Source: Candidatus Latescibacterota bacterium (GTDB taxonomy: Bacteria > Latescibacterota > UBA2968 > UBA8231). Taken from it: a stretch of 33,578 nt of DNA. Made by a program: the position numbers and the translations under genes. Of this stretch, positions 1-7,471 are shown piece by piece (within the stretch, counting starts at the first letter, position 1; every line of letters starts with the position of its first letter). The stretch spans positions 1-33,578 of the forward strand of contig JACPJE010000111.1 in assembly GCA_016187725.1 (NCBI GenBank), written 5' to 3'. Below the pieces are notes generated by a model. The model was not told where the DNA came from. It made no database searches and saw nothing but the letters and a program-made list of their open reading frames with translations.

Positions 1-642
1 GAGGGCCACGGTGCGCTGGAAGGCCTTGAGCGCCTCCTCGTGCCTCAGTTCCCTGGCGCGCATGCGGCCCAGCAGCCAGTAGAGTTCCGGATCGTCGGGC
101 GCCAGCTTCAGCCCCTGGGCCACCAGCGCCTCCACCTGGGAATACTCGCCGCGGGTGAAATAGATATGGGCCAGATCCCGGTAGGTGGAGAGGTGGCCCG
201 GATCGAGCTTGAGCACCTGCTGATGCTCGGCGATGGCCTGGGCGTAGTTGAGCTGCCGCACGTACATGCCGGCTAGGTTGTGCCTGGCCGACACCTGGGT
301 GGAGTCCAGTTTGAGCACCCGCAGATAGGCCTGGATGGCCCGGGGATAGTCGAGTTGGCGGGCGTAGGCGTTGCCCAGGTTGTAGTGGATGCGGTAATCC
401 TCGGGCGCCAGCCGGGCAGCCTGCTGGTACGCCTCGATGGCCTGGGTGTACCGCCCCCTGGCCGCCAGCTCCAGGCCGGCCTGGAACTGCACCTGGGCTT
501 CGCCGGGCGCCGCCTGCGGGGCCGGCGGGGCAGGCAGGGTTGGCTGGCTGGCCGGGGCAGCCGGCTGCGCCGGGGGCATCGGCGGTTCCGGCGAGGCACA
601 GGCGCCCAGCAAGAGCGCCGGGAGGAGCGATAGGCCCTTCAA
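1..642 (-). CDS. TPR-repeat lipoprotein, C-terminus beyond window
   Basis: The minus-strand frame is open from 642 to the window edge (214 codons). The start is chosen as TTG at 642-640, which overlaps the TGA of the upstream gene as TTGA, a typical sign of translational coupling. The product begins MKGLSLLPALLLGACASPEP, a lipoprotein signal peptide with lipobox LGAC, so it should be anchored to a membrane. A Pro/Ala/Gln-rich linker follows (about residues 18-45). From about residue 50 there are tetratricopeptide repeats with the usual spacing, for example blocks containing YNLGNAYARQLDYPRAIQAY and HNLAGMYVRQLNYAQAI. TPRs are protein-interaction scaffolds; the partner is not visible here. The upstream neighbour is an FG-GAP/ASPIC-UnbV protein, and the gene before that fuses both architectures, so this protein probably acts with the gene at 639-2282. 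The C-terminus is outside the window. Confidence 0.8.
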   Translation of the reverse strand, partial: MKGLSLLPALLLGACASPEPPMPPAQPAAPASQPTLPAPPAPQAAPGEAQVQFQAGLELAARGRYTQAIEAYQQAARLAPEDYRIHYNLGNAYARQLDYPRAIQAYLRVLKLDSTQVSARHNLAGMYVRQLNYAQAIAEHQQVLKLDPGHLSTYRDLAHIYFTRGEYSQVEALVAQGLKLAPDDPELYWLLGRMRARELRHEEALKAFQRTVAL

Positions 643-2282
643 TTGCTTCCCTCGATCAAGGTGAGATCCCGGTTGATGGGGACGTCCTTCACTTCCTCGA
701 CCAGGCCGCTGGGCCAGGTGACCTTGAGGCGGTCAACCGCAATGCGGTGTCCCAGGCCAAAGGAGAGGCGCAGGTCGCTCTGCGACAGATAGCTGGCCCC
801 GCTGCGCACCAGGTCCAGTTGGTAGAGGTCGCCGCTGAAGACCTCCACGATGCCGCCGATGCCGTCGCGGTTGCTGCGCGTGCCCTGCAGCTTTACCCGC
901 AGATAGTTATTCTCGTCACCCCCGTCGTTGCGCAGCAGGTCGGGGGTGTCGGCGCAGTTGGCCACCAGGATGTCCACGTCTCCGTCGTCGTCGTAGTCGC
1001 CAAAGGCCGCGCCCCGGCTCACCTTTTTGACGGCCAGGCCCGTGCCCGCCACCTGGCGCTCCAGCTCGAAGCGGTTCTTCCCGTCGTTGACGAAGAGCTG
1101 GTTGAGCTGGGGGAAGGTGGTGTTTTCGTACTTTTCCACATCGCTTTCGAGATGGCCGCTGGCCACAAAGATATCGCGGTCGCCGTCGTTGTCAAAGTCG
1201 AAGATGCGGGTCCCCCATTTCAGGTAGGGGATGCTGTCCTTGCCCAGGTTGGCGTCGTAGGTCTGGTCCACAAAGGTGCCGTCCCCGTTGTTCCGGTAGA
1301 GGGTGTTGGTCTCCCACTGGAAATTGGTGACGAAGAGATCCATCCAGCCGTCGTCGTCGTAATCCCCCATGTCCACCCCCATGCCGGCAGACACCTTGCC
1401 GTCTCCGTTGTACGCCACCCCGGCGAGCAAGCCCACCTCCTCGAAGTGGCCCTTGCCGTCGTTGAGGTACAACAGATTCGCGGTCTTGTCGTTGGCCAGG
1501 TACAGATCCTGGTCCCCGTCGCGGTCCACGTCCCCGAAGACCACCCCCAGCTCCTTGCCGGTGGTGTTGAACAGCCCCACCTGGACGGTGACATCCTCGA
1601 AGGTCCCGTCCCCTTCGTTGTGGTAGAGGAAATCCCGCACCCCGTCAAAGGACTCGGGGCCGCAGTAGAGCTGCAGGCCGCTGCCCCCTTCGGCGCAGAC
1701 CTTGTGGTTGGCGTAGGAGAAGTCGTGGTAGTTGGCCACGTACAGATCCAGCAGCCCGTCGTTGTCCACGTCGGCAAAGGCGCAGCTGCTGCTCCACAGG
1801 GTGTCGCTCACCCCGGCGCGGGCCGCCACCTCGGTGAAGCGGCCCCCCTCGTTGCGGTAGAGCGCGTCGGGGCCGAAGTTGCTCACAAAGAGGTCCTGGT
1901 CCCCGTCGTTGTCGTAGTCGGCCGCGGCGCAACCCATCCCGTACCCGGTATTGCCCACGCCGGTGGCGGCAGTCACATCCTCGAAATGGCCATTGGCTTG
2001 GTTGTGGTAGAGCCGGTGCATGGGCTGCTCCGGCAACTGGGTGCCCGGCACCTGGGCCCCATCGATCAGGTAGATGTCCAGGTGGCCGTCCCCGTCGTAG
2101 TCGAAGAAGGCGCAGCCGGGGCCCACGGTTTCGATCACGTACTTGCGACCTCCGGCCCCGTTGTGGTGGACAAAGTCGATGCCGGCCTCCCGGGTCACCT
2201 CGGTGTAGCGGGGCGCAGCCTGCGAGACCGCGCCGGACCATACCGTCAAGGCAAAAGCACAAGAGCGGAGCATAGCGAGCAA
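639..2282 (-). CDS. Secreted FG-GAP/VCBS repeat protein with ASPIC/UnbV domain
   Basis: A product of about 547 residues of the CRTAC1-like ASPIC/UnbV type. It carries at least seven FG-GAP/VCBS units with Ca2+-loop motifs, such as DYDGDGHLDI, DYDNDGDQDLFV, DVDNDGLLDLYV, DVDRDGDQDLYL, DYDDDGWMDLFV, DFDNDGDRDIFV and DYDDDGDVDILV, which predicts a beta-propeller. The C-terminal ASPIC/UnbV domain contains LQGTRSNRDGIGG, SGASYLSQSDLRLSFGLG and VTWPSG. The frame stays open to a GTG at 2345. I prefer TTG at 2282 because GGAGAAAGGA lies 9 nt upstream and an A/T-rich -10-like stretch (TATATT) lies inside the longer version; ATG at 2273 is the alternative. The short form starts with a signal peptide cleaved near SQA/AP. 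Its stop overlaps the TPR lipoprotein start. It is about 55% of the length of the upstream paralog, which continues into TPRs. The substrate or ligand is unknown. Confidence 0.88.
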   Translation of the reverse strand: MLAMLRSCAFALTVWSGAVSQAAPRYTEVTREAGIDFVHHNGAGGRKYVIETVGPGCAFFDYDGDGHLDIYLIDGAQVPGTQLPEQPMHRLYHNQANGHFEDVTAATGVGNTGYGMGCAAADYDNDGDQDLFVSNFGPDALYRNEGGRFTEVAARAGVSDTLWSSSCAFADVDNDGLLDLYVANYHDFSYANHKVCAEGGSGLQLYCGPESFDGVRDFLYHNEGDGTFEDVTVQVGLFNTTGKELGVVFGDVDRDGDQDLYLANDKTANLLYLNDGKGHFEEVGLLAGVAYNGDGKVSAGMGVDMGDYDDDGWMDLFVTNFQWETNTLYRNNGDGTFVDQTYDANLGKDSIPYLKWGTRIFDFDNDGDRDIFVASGHLESDVEKYENTTFPQLNQLFVNDGKNRFELERQVAGTGLAVKKVSRGAAFGDYDDDGDVDILVANCADTPDLLRNDGGDENNYLRVKLQGTRSNRDGIGGIVEVFSGDLYQLDLVRSGASYLSQSDLRLSFGLGHRIAVDRLKVTWPSGLVEEVKDVPINRDLTLIEGSN

Positions 2283-2429
2283 AGAACGCGATCCTTTCTC
2301 CAGAGAGCTGAAATCGGGGATAGACCTTAAAAATATACGGCTCACAGGCCGGGCGGCCAGATCTGGAGCGCCAAGGACGGCGGCGGATAGGTCCCCGGGC
2401 CAGTGGCCTCCCGCCCTGCGGCGCCTGGC

Positions 2430-5400
2430 TCATTGCTCATTTTCGCCCTGGGCCAGACGGCGGTACGCGGCCAGTTCGGCTTCGGCCTCGGCGCGCCGGC
2501 CCTGCTGCTGGTAGAGCTGGGCCAGGGAGGCGTGGGGCCGGGCGTAGCGGGGATCTAACTGGATGGCCTTCTCGAAAGCCGCTATGGCCGGCCCCGGTGG
2601 GCCGCCCAGCAGGTAGGCGTTGCCCAGGTTGTTGTAGGCCCGCGCGTACTGGGGATCGATGGCGATCACCTGCTGGTACGCGCCGACGGCCGCCTCCACC
2701 TGGCGGCGACGCAGGTAGACGTTGCCCAGGTTGTTGAGGGCGTCGCGGTGGCGCGGGTTGAGCTGCAGGGCCGCCGCATAGGCCTGGCGGGCGGCCTCGT
2801 ACCGCTCGATGCGCGAGTACACCGCTCCCAGGTTGTAGTAGGCCTCGGCGTCCCTGGGGTTGAGGACAATGGCGGTCTTGTGGTCGAGCAGGGCCTGGTG
2901 GTTGCCCTGGAGGAGTTGGAAACAGCGCAGCACCTCGCGGCCCCTGGCCGCCTCACCCCGTCGCAGGCAGGCCTGGCCCAGGGCGTAGTACGCCTCGGCG
3001 TCGTCTGGATTGGCGCGGATGGCCGCCTCCAGATGGGTGGCTGCCTCGCCCACTTCGCCCCGCTCGAAGAGCAGCACCCCCAGGCGGGCGCGCAGGGCGG
3101 CATCAGTGGAATCGCGGGCCAGCCCCTCGCGCAAGACGCGCAGCGCCGCCTCGCCGTCCTTCTGCTGGAGGTAGACCTGGGCCTCCAGTTCCAGGGCCTC
3201 GCCATTGCCCGGATCGAGCTGGAGGACCTGGCGCAATTCTTCGAGGGCCTCGGGGTACTGGGCCTGGACCAGGTGGATGCGCCCCAGGCGCAGCCGCAAT
3301 TCGGCGCTCTGCGGCAGGGCCTGGATGCCCCGTTCCAGGGCGGCCACTGCCGGACCGTAGTCGGTCTGCCTGGCGTGGAGGCCGGCCAGGTTGACGTAGG
3401 CCTGCAGGTACTGGGGATCGCGCTCCAGGGCCTGTTCGTAATAGGGGACCCCCCGGTCCAGTTGCCCCTGGCGGATACAGAGATTGCCCATGAGGTAGGG
3501 CGGTTCCGGGTCGCCTTCGCCGAGGCGGCCGGCCTCCTGGAAGGCGGCAAAGGCGCTGTCGATCTCTCCCTGGATGGCGTAGAGCTTGCCCAGGCCGGTG
3601 CGGGCCGCCGCCAGGGCAGGGTCCAGCTCCAGGGCGCGGCGGTACTGGGCCAGGGCCTCCCCGTAGCGGCGGTGGGCCAGCAGGCCGTCGGCCAGCACCT
3701 GGTGCCCGCGCGCCCCCCCCGACCCTGTCTGCAGGGGCCCCAGGTCGGGGAGTGCTTCGGCGCCGCGCACCGCCAGGGGCAGCACCAGGGGCGCTTCCTG
3801 CCAGGCCCTTTGGGTGCCGGGGTCCTGGGTGGTCTTTTCACCTCGGGCCGCCAGGGAGGGAGACGAGGCAGCCGGGGCAGCGCCCTCCCTGGGTTCCACC
3901 ACCTCCAGCACCCGGTCCGCCTCCACCTGCCGCAGTTCCTGGCGCACCCCCGAGGGCCAGCGGATCTCGATGAGATCGGCTTCAGCCTGGGCACCCAGGC
4001 CGAAGAAGAGGCGGGGATCGTCCTGCGAAAGGTAACTGGCGCTGCTGCGCGACTCGGCCCGCTGCACCCGGCCCCCGGCGTGGAGGGCCACCCTGGCCCC
4101 GTATCCGGAGCGGTTGCTCCGGGTGCCGCGCAGGCGCAGGGCCAGCCAGTGATTGACATGCGGGGTGTCGTTGCGCAGCAGCACGGCGCGCTGGCCTGAA
4201 TTGAGGATGAACAGATCCAGATCCCCGTCGTCGTCGTAGTCGGCCACCGCCGAGCCGCGGCCCACCCCCGGCTGAGCCAGACCGGGCCCGGCCTGGTCGG
4301 CGATCTCGGCAAAATGGCCCTGGCCGTCGTTGAGGTAGAACAGATGGCGCTGGGCAAAGGTGGCCTGGGGATCGAAGCGCTCGATGTCCTCGTCTATATG
4401 CCCGTCAGCCACAAAGAGATCCTGGTCGCCGTCGCTGTCGGCATCGAAGAAGTTGATCCCAAAGCCCAGCCGGGCCAGGCTGGGGGCGCCGATGCCCGCT
4501 TCGAGGGATTCGTCGCGGAAGAGGCCATTGCCCAGGTTCCTGTAAAGCGCACTGCCCTCCCACTGAAAGTTGGTGATGGCGATATCCTGCCACCCGTCCC
4601 CGTCCATGTCCGCCGCATCCGCTCCCATGCTGCCCTGGGGCTTGCCCGCCCGGCTGTACGCCACCCCCGCGCTCAGGCCGATCTCGGTGAAATGGCCCTT
4701 GCCCTCGTTGCGGTAGAGGAAATTGGGGGTGGCGTCGTCGGCCTGGAACAGGTCCAGATCTCCGTCCTCGTCGAAATCCAGGAAAAGGACCCCCAACTGC
4801 CGGCCTTCCAGGGTGAAGAGCCCGGCCTCCCGGGTCACGTCCACAAAATGCTCGCCCCCCTCGTTGCGAAAGAGGAAATCGCGCTGCCCCGGATATTCGG
4901 TGGGGGCCAGATGCCGGCGTGGCCGCTGCAGCCTCCCCCCCTGGTCGAGCAGGTCGCCCTCAAAGGAGTAGTCGAGATAGGTGGCCACGTACAGATCCAG
5001 ATCCCCGTCCAGGTCGTAATCGCCAAAGGCGCAACCCGTGTGCCAGCCGCGGTCCTGTCCCAGGACGGTGCGCCCGGTCACGTCGGCAAAGCGCCAACCC
5101 TCCCCCTGTCGCCCCTCGTTGCGATAGAGGACATTGGGGCCGAAGTTGCTCACAAAGAGATCCGGATCCCCGTCGTTGTCGTAATCCCCGGTGGTGCAGC
5201 CCATCCCGTAGCTGGTGTCGGCCAGGCCCACCTGGGCGGCCACCTCGGCAAAGGTCCCCCCCTGGTTGTGGTACAGGGCGTCGCTGGCTTTGGCGGGGGT
5301 GGTATACCCGGGCAGGGCCGCGCTGTTGACCACAAACAGATCCACCCGGCCGTCGTCGTCGTAGTCCCAGAACGCCGCTCCCGAGCCGATGGTCTCCACC

Positions 5401-5564
5401 CCGTATTTGCGGCCTGAACGGCCGCTGGTGTGGACAAAATGGATGCCGGCTTCCTCGGTGACATCCACAAACTGCACGGCGCTTGGGAGAGGGGGAGGAG
5501 GCTCGGCGTCCCGGGCACAGCCGGTCAGCAGGAGGAACGACAGGAGCGAGCGGGCAAAAGGCAT
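2430..5564 (-). CDS. Lipoprotein fusing FG-GAP/ASPIC-UnbV propeller and TPR array
   Basis: A 1044-residue product. MPFARSLLSFLLLTGCARDA is a lipoprotein signal with lipobox LTGC. The N-terminal half has repeated Ca2+-loop FG-GAP motifs (DYDDDGRVDLFV, DYDNDGDPDLFV, DYDLDGDLDLYV, DFDEDGDLDLFQ, DMDGDGWQDIAI, DADSDGDQDLFV, DYDDDGDLDLFI). An ASPIC/UnbV domain follows, with LRGTRSNRSGYGARV, SSASYLSQDDPRLFFGLG and IRWPSGVRQEL. After an Ala/Pro/Glu linker the C-terminal half (about residue 640 onward) is a long TPR array with units such as AYYNLGAVYSRIERYEAARQ and ALNNLGNVYLRRRQVEAA. It is predicted to be surface or periplasmic and membrane-anchored. No Shine-Dalgarno lies at usable distance from ATG 5564; a promoter ends right at the start codon, so the mRNA is probably leaderless. 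Divergent from the foldase gene at 5679. Exact function unknown. Confidence 0.9.
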   Translation of the reverse strand: MPFARSLLSFLLLTGCARDAEPPPPLPSAVQFVDVTEEAGIHFVHTSGRSGRKYGVETIGSGAAFWDYDDDGRVDLFVVNSAALPGYTTPAKASDALYHNQGGTFAEVAAQVGLADTSYGMGCTTGDYDNDGDPDLFVSNFGPNVLYRNEGRQGEGWRFADVTGRTVLGQDRGWHTGCAFGDYDLDGDLDLYVATYLDYSFEGDLLDQGGRLQRPRRHLAPTEYPGQRDFLFRNEGGEHFVDVTREAGLFTLEGRQLGVLFLDFDEDGDLDLFQADDATPNFLYRNEGKGHFTEIGLSAGVAYSRAGKPQGSMGADAADMDGDGWQDIAITNFQWEGSALYRNLGNGLFRDESLEAGIGAPSLARLGFGINFFDADSDGDQDLFVADGHIDEDIERFDPQATFAQRHLFYLNDGQGHFAEIADQAGPGLAQPGVGRGSAVADYDDDGDLDLFILNSGQRAVLLRNDTPHVNHWLALRLRGTRSNRSGYGARVALHAGGRVQRAESRSSASYLSQDDPRLFFGLGAQAEADLIEIRWPSGVRQELRQVEADRVLEVVEPREGAAPAASSPSLAARGEKTTQDPGTQRAWQEAPLVLPLAVRGAEALPDLGPLQTGSGGARGHQVLADGLLAHRRYGEALAQYRRALELDPALAAARTGLGKLYAIQGEIDSAFAAFQEAGRLGEGDPEPPYLMGNLCIRQGQLDRGVPYYEQALERDPQYLQAYVNLAGLHARQTDYGPAVAALERGIQALPQSAELRLRLGRIHLVQAQYPEALEELRQVLQLDPGNGEALELEAQVYLQQKDGEAALRVLREGLARDSTDAALRARLGVLLFERGEVGEAATHLEAAIRANPDDAEAYYALGQACLRRGEAARGREVLRCFQLLQGNHQALLDHKTAIVLNPRDAEAYYNLGAVYSRIERYEAARQAYAAALQLNPRHRDALNNLGNVYLRRRQVEAAVGAYQQVIAIDPQYARAYNNLGNAYLLGGPPGPAIAAFEKAIQLDPRYARPHASLAQLYQQQGRRAEAEAELAAYRRLAQGENEQ

Positions 5565-5571
5565 AGGGGAC

Positions 5572-5600
5572 AGTTTATCTCTGCCTCCCGGCCGCGTCAA
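5572..5600 (-). promoter_or_regulatory. Predicted promoter of the FG-GAP/TPR lipoprotein, leaderless geometry
   Basis: On the minus strand, TTGACG (5600-5595) is followed by a 17-nt spacer and TAAACT (5577-5572). Only seven bases (GTCCCCT) separate the -10 box from ATG at 5564, so transcription should begin at or one base before the start codon. This fits the lack of a nearby ribosome binding site. The box match is 5/6 and 4/6 to the sigma70 consensus; the leaderless call is inference. Confidence 0.5.
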
Positions 5601-5678
5601 GGAGCGCCTTGCCCCTGGGCTGACCAGCACCTATCCTTTCTTTTTGCAGTGCGCCATTCTATCGTCGGAGGTTCTTCC

Positions 5679-7334
5679 TTGGCTGCCTTCTACCCCCTGC
5701 TCTCCCTGCTGCTGCTGGCCGGCTGCGCCGCCGGCCCGGAAAAACCCGCCGACCCCCAGCTCCTGGCCCGGGTGGGCGACAAGGAATTCACGGCCCCAAA
5801 GCTGGACAAGGCCCTCAAGGCCCTCTACCCAGAAGGGGCGCCGGCCGGAGCGGAACGCCAGGTCCTGCAGCGGCTGATCGACACCGAGTTGATGGTGCTG
5901 GCCGCCATGGACCAAAATCTAGACCGCGATCCGCGGGTGGACGGGATCGTCCGCCAGAAAGAACAGGAGCTGCTGCTGGCTGAACTCTACCGCCGCGGCA
6001 TCCTCAAGGTCTCCAGCGGGGTGAGCCAGGAAGAAGCCCGCGACTACTTCGCCCAGCACCACCTCGACGAGGAACGCCGGATCAGCCGCATCCTGGTCAA
6101 CAGCGGCGCCACCGTCGAACAGATCATGACCAGACTCAGGGCCGGCGAGTCCTTCGCCGCCCTGGCCGGCGAACTCTCCGACGATCCCAAGAGCGCCGCC
6201 CAGGGAGGAGACCTGGGCTGGATGAGCCGGCTCTCCTTCAAGAACCACCTGCTGCGCCGGCGGATCTTCGGCGCCCGCATCGGCCAGGTGCTGGGCCCCA
6301 TCAAGGAGCCTGACGGTTACTCGCTGATGCTGGTGGCCGAAACGCGCCAGGTCTCCTTCGAGCAAGTGGCCTCCACCGTGGAACGGGCGGTGGCCGAGGA
6401 GAAACAGAGCCTGACCACCTTCAAATACCTCGAGGGCCTGGCCGCGGACGCCCAGGTTCACGAAGACCCGGAAGCCCTGCAACTGCTCCTGACCCGGCTC
6501 AGCGAGGCCGGCACTGAACTGCCCGAGCTGCACAAGGGCGAGCGCAGCCGGGTGCTGCTCACCGCCGGCCAGACTCAGTGGACCCTGGAACAGTTCATGA
6601 ACGCCATGCTCAGCGAGCGCGACCAGGCCGAGATCAGCACCCCCGAGGATCTGCGCCGCTACCTGCGCCGGCTCTTCGCCCTCAAGGAGTTGCTGCCCAA
6701 GCGGGCAGAGGAGCTGGGTTTCAGGCAGACCGAGGAGGTGCAGAAGGGCCTGGAGCAGACCCGCAGGGAGGCCCTCATGGACCGCTTGCGGCAGGTGGAG
6801 GTGGAGGAACGGCTCAATCCTGCTGATGAAGAGCTGCGCCGCTACTACCAGCAGCACCGCGACATCTATGTGCGACCCGAGCGGATCAATATCTTGGAAA
6901 TCCTCACCGAAACCCGGGAAGAGGCCGAGGCCGCCCTGCAGGAGGCCAGGCAGGGCAAGGACCTGGCCGAACTGGCCCGCCGCTACTCGGTGCGCAGCCC
7001 GCGCATCCGCCGGGCCGGGGGCCGCATCCTGCTCACGCGCCCAGAAAAATACGGAGAGGTGGGGATCGAGGCCCAGCATGCCCAGGTGGGCCAACTGGTG
7101 GGGCCGGTGAAATCCACCCAGGGCTACTCGGTGTTCAAGGTGCTGGCCAAATCCCCCTCCCAGCCCCAGAGTTTTGAAGAATGCCGGATCAGGGTCTCCT
7201 TCCATCTGAAGCAGGACCTGGCCGAGCAGAAGTTCGAGGAACTCATCCAGCGCCTGAATAAAAAATACGCCGGCCTGGTCCAGCTCTACGAAGACCACCT
7301 CCAGGCCTACGCCGCCGCCCGCAAAAAGGGCTGA
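5679..7334 (+). CDS. Parvulin-type peptidyl-prolyl isomerase lipoprotein with two PPIase domains
   Basis: A foldase-like product of 551 residues. Start chosen as TTG 5679 because GGAGG (5667-5671) lies 7 nt upstream and the protein then begins with a lipoprotein signal, MAAFYPLLSLLLLAGCAAG (lipobox LAGC). An N-terminal helical SurA/PrsA-like segment follows. A parvulin (PpiC/rotamase) domain spans about residues 132-223, with ISRILV, FAALAGELSDDPKSAAQGGD and LGWMS. A second, more divergent one lies at about 399-490 (LAELARRYSVRSPRIRRAGG, VGPVKSTQGYSVFKV). Parvulins catalyse prolyl cis-trans isomerisation or act as chaperones for exported proteins. It heads a run of secreted-protein genes and a predicted outer-membrane protein, which are its likely clients. 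It diverges from the lipoprotein gene at 5564 with 114 bp between. Exact SurA or PrsA orthology cannot be decided. Confidence 0.88.
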   Translation: MAAFYPLLSLLLLAGCAAGPEKPADPQLLARVGDKEFTAPKLDKALKALYPEGAPAGAERQVLQRLIDTELMVLAAMDQNLDRDPRVDGIVRQKEQELLLAELYRRGILKVSSGVSQEEARDYFAQHHLDEERRISRILVNSGATVEQIMTRLRAGESFAALAGELSDDPKSAAQGGDLGWMSRLSFKNHLLRRRIFGARIGQVLGPIKEPDGYSLMLVAETRQVSFEQVASTVERAVAEEKQSLTTFKYLEGLAADAQVHEDPEALQLLLTRLSEAGTELPELHKGERSRVLLTAGQTQWTLEQFMNAMLSERDQAEISTPEDLRRYLRRLFALKELLPKRAEELGFRQTEEVQKGLEQTRREALMDRLRQVEVEERLNPADEELRRYYQQHRDIYVRPERINILEILTETREEAEAALQEARQGKDLAELARRYSVRSPRIRRAGGRILLTRPEKYGEVGIEAQHAQVGQLVGPVKSTQGYSVFKVLAKSPSQPQSFEECRIRVSFHLKQDLAEQKFEELIQRLNKKYAGLVQLYEDHLQAYAAARKKG

Positions 7335-7384
7335 TCCGCGTTCCGCGACAAGGAGATAGGTTTGTCAAAAACCGTAAATTTTAA

Positions 7385-7414
7385 TTGATTCTCTCCCGCG
7401 TATCGCCTTATATT
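7385..7414 (+). promoter_or_regulatory. Predicted promoter for secreted protein A1
   Basis: TTGATT (7385-7390), an 18-nt spacer and TATATT (7409-7414) lie in an unusually A/T-rich stretch just after the upstream gene. This predicts a leader of about 50 nt before ATG 7472 and supports that start over the longer reading frame, which would begin inside the -35 box. Confidence 0.5.
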
Positions 7415-7471
7415 CAAAAATATCCATCCCCCTGGTCCAGCAGCACCGGCCCTTTCCCGACGGAGCACCCG

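Noticed and set aside
540..2330. 596-codon plus-strand frame opposite the FG-GAP/UnbV gene
   Set aside because: Val/His/Gly-rich shadow of the Asp-rich Ca2+ loops on the other strand; no domain and no ribosome binding site.
2748..4199. 483-codon plus-strand frame opposite the TPR region
   Set aside because: Antisense shadow of the TPR array; the minus strand has clear repeats and motifs.
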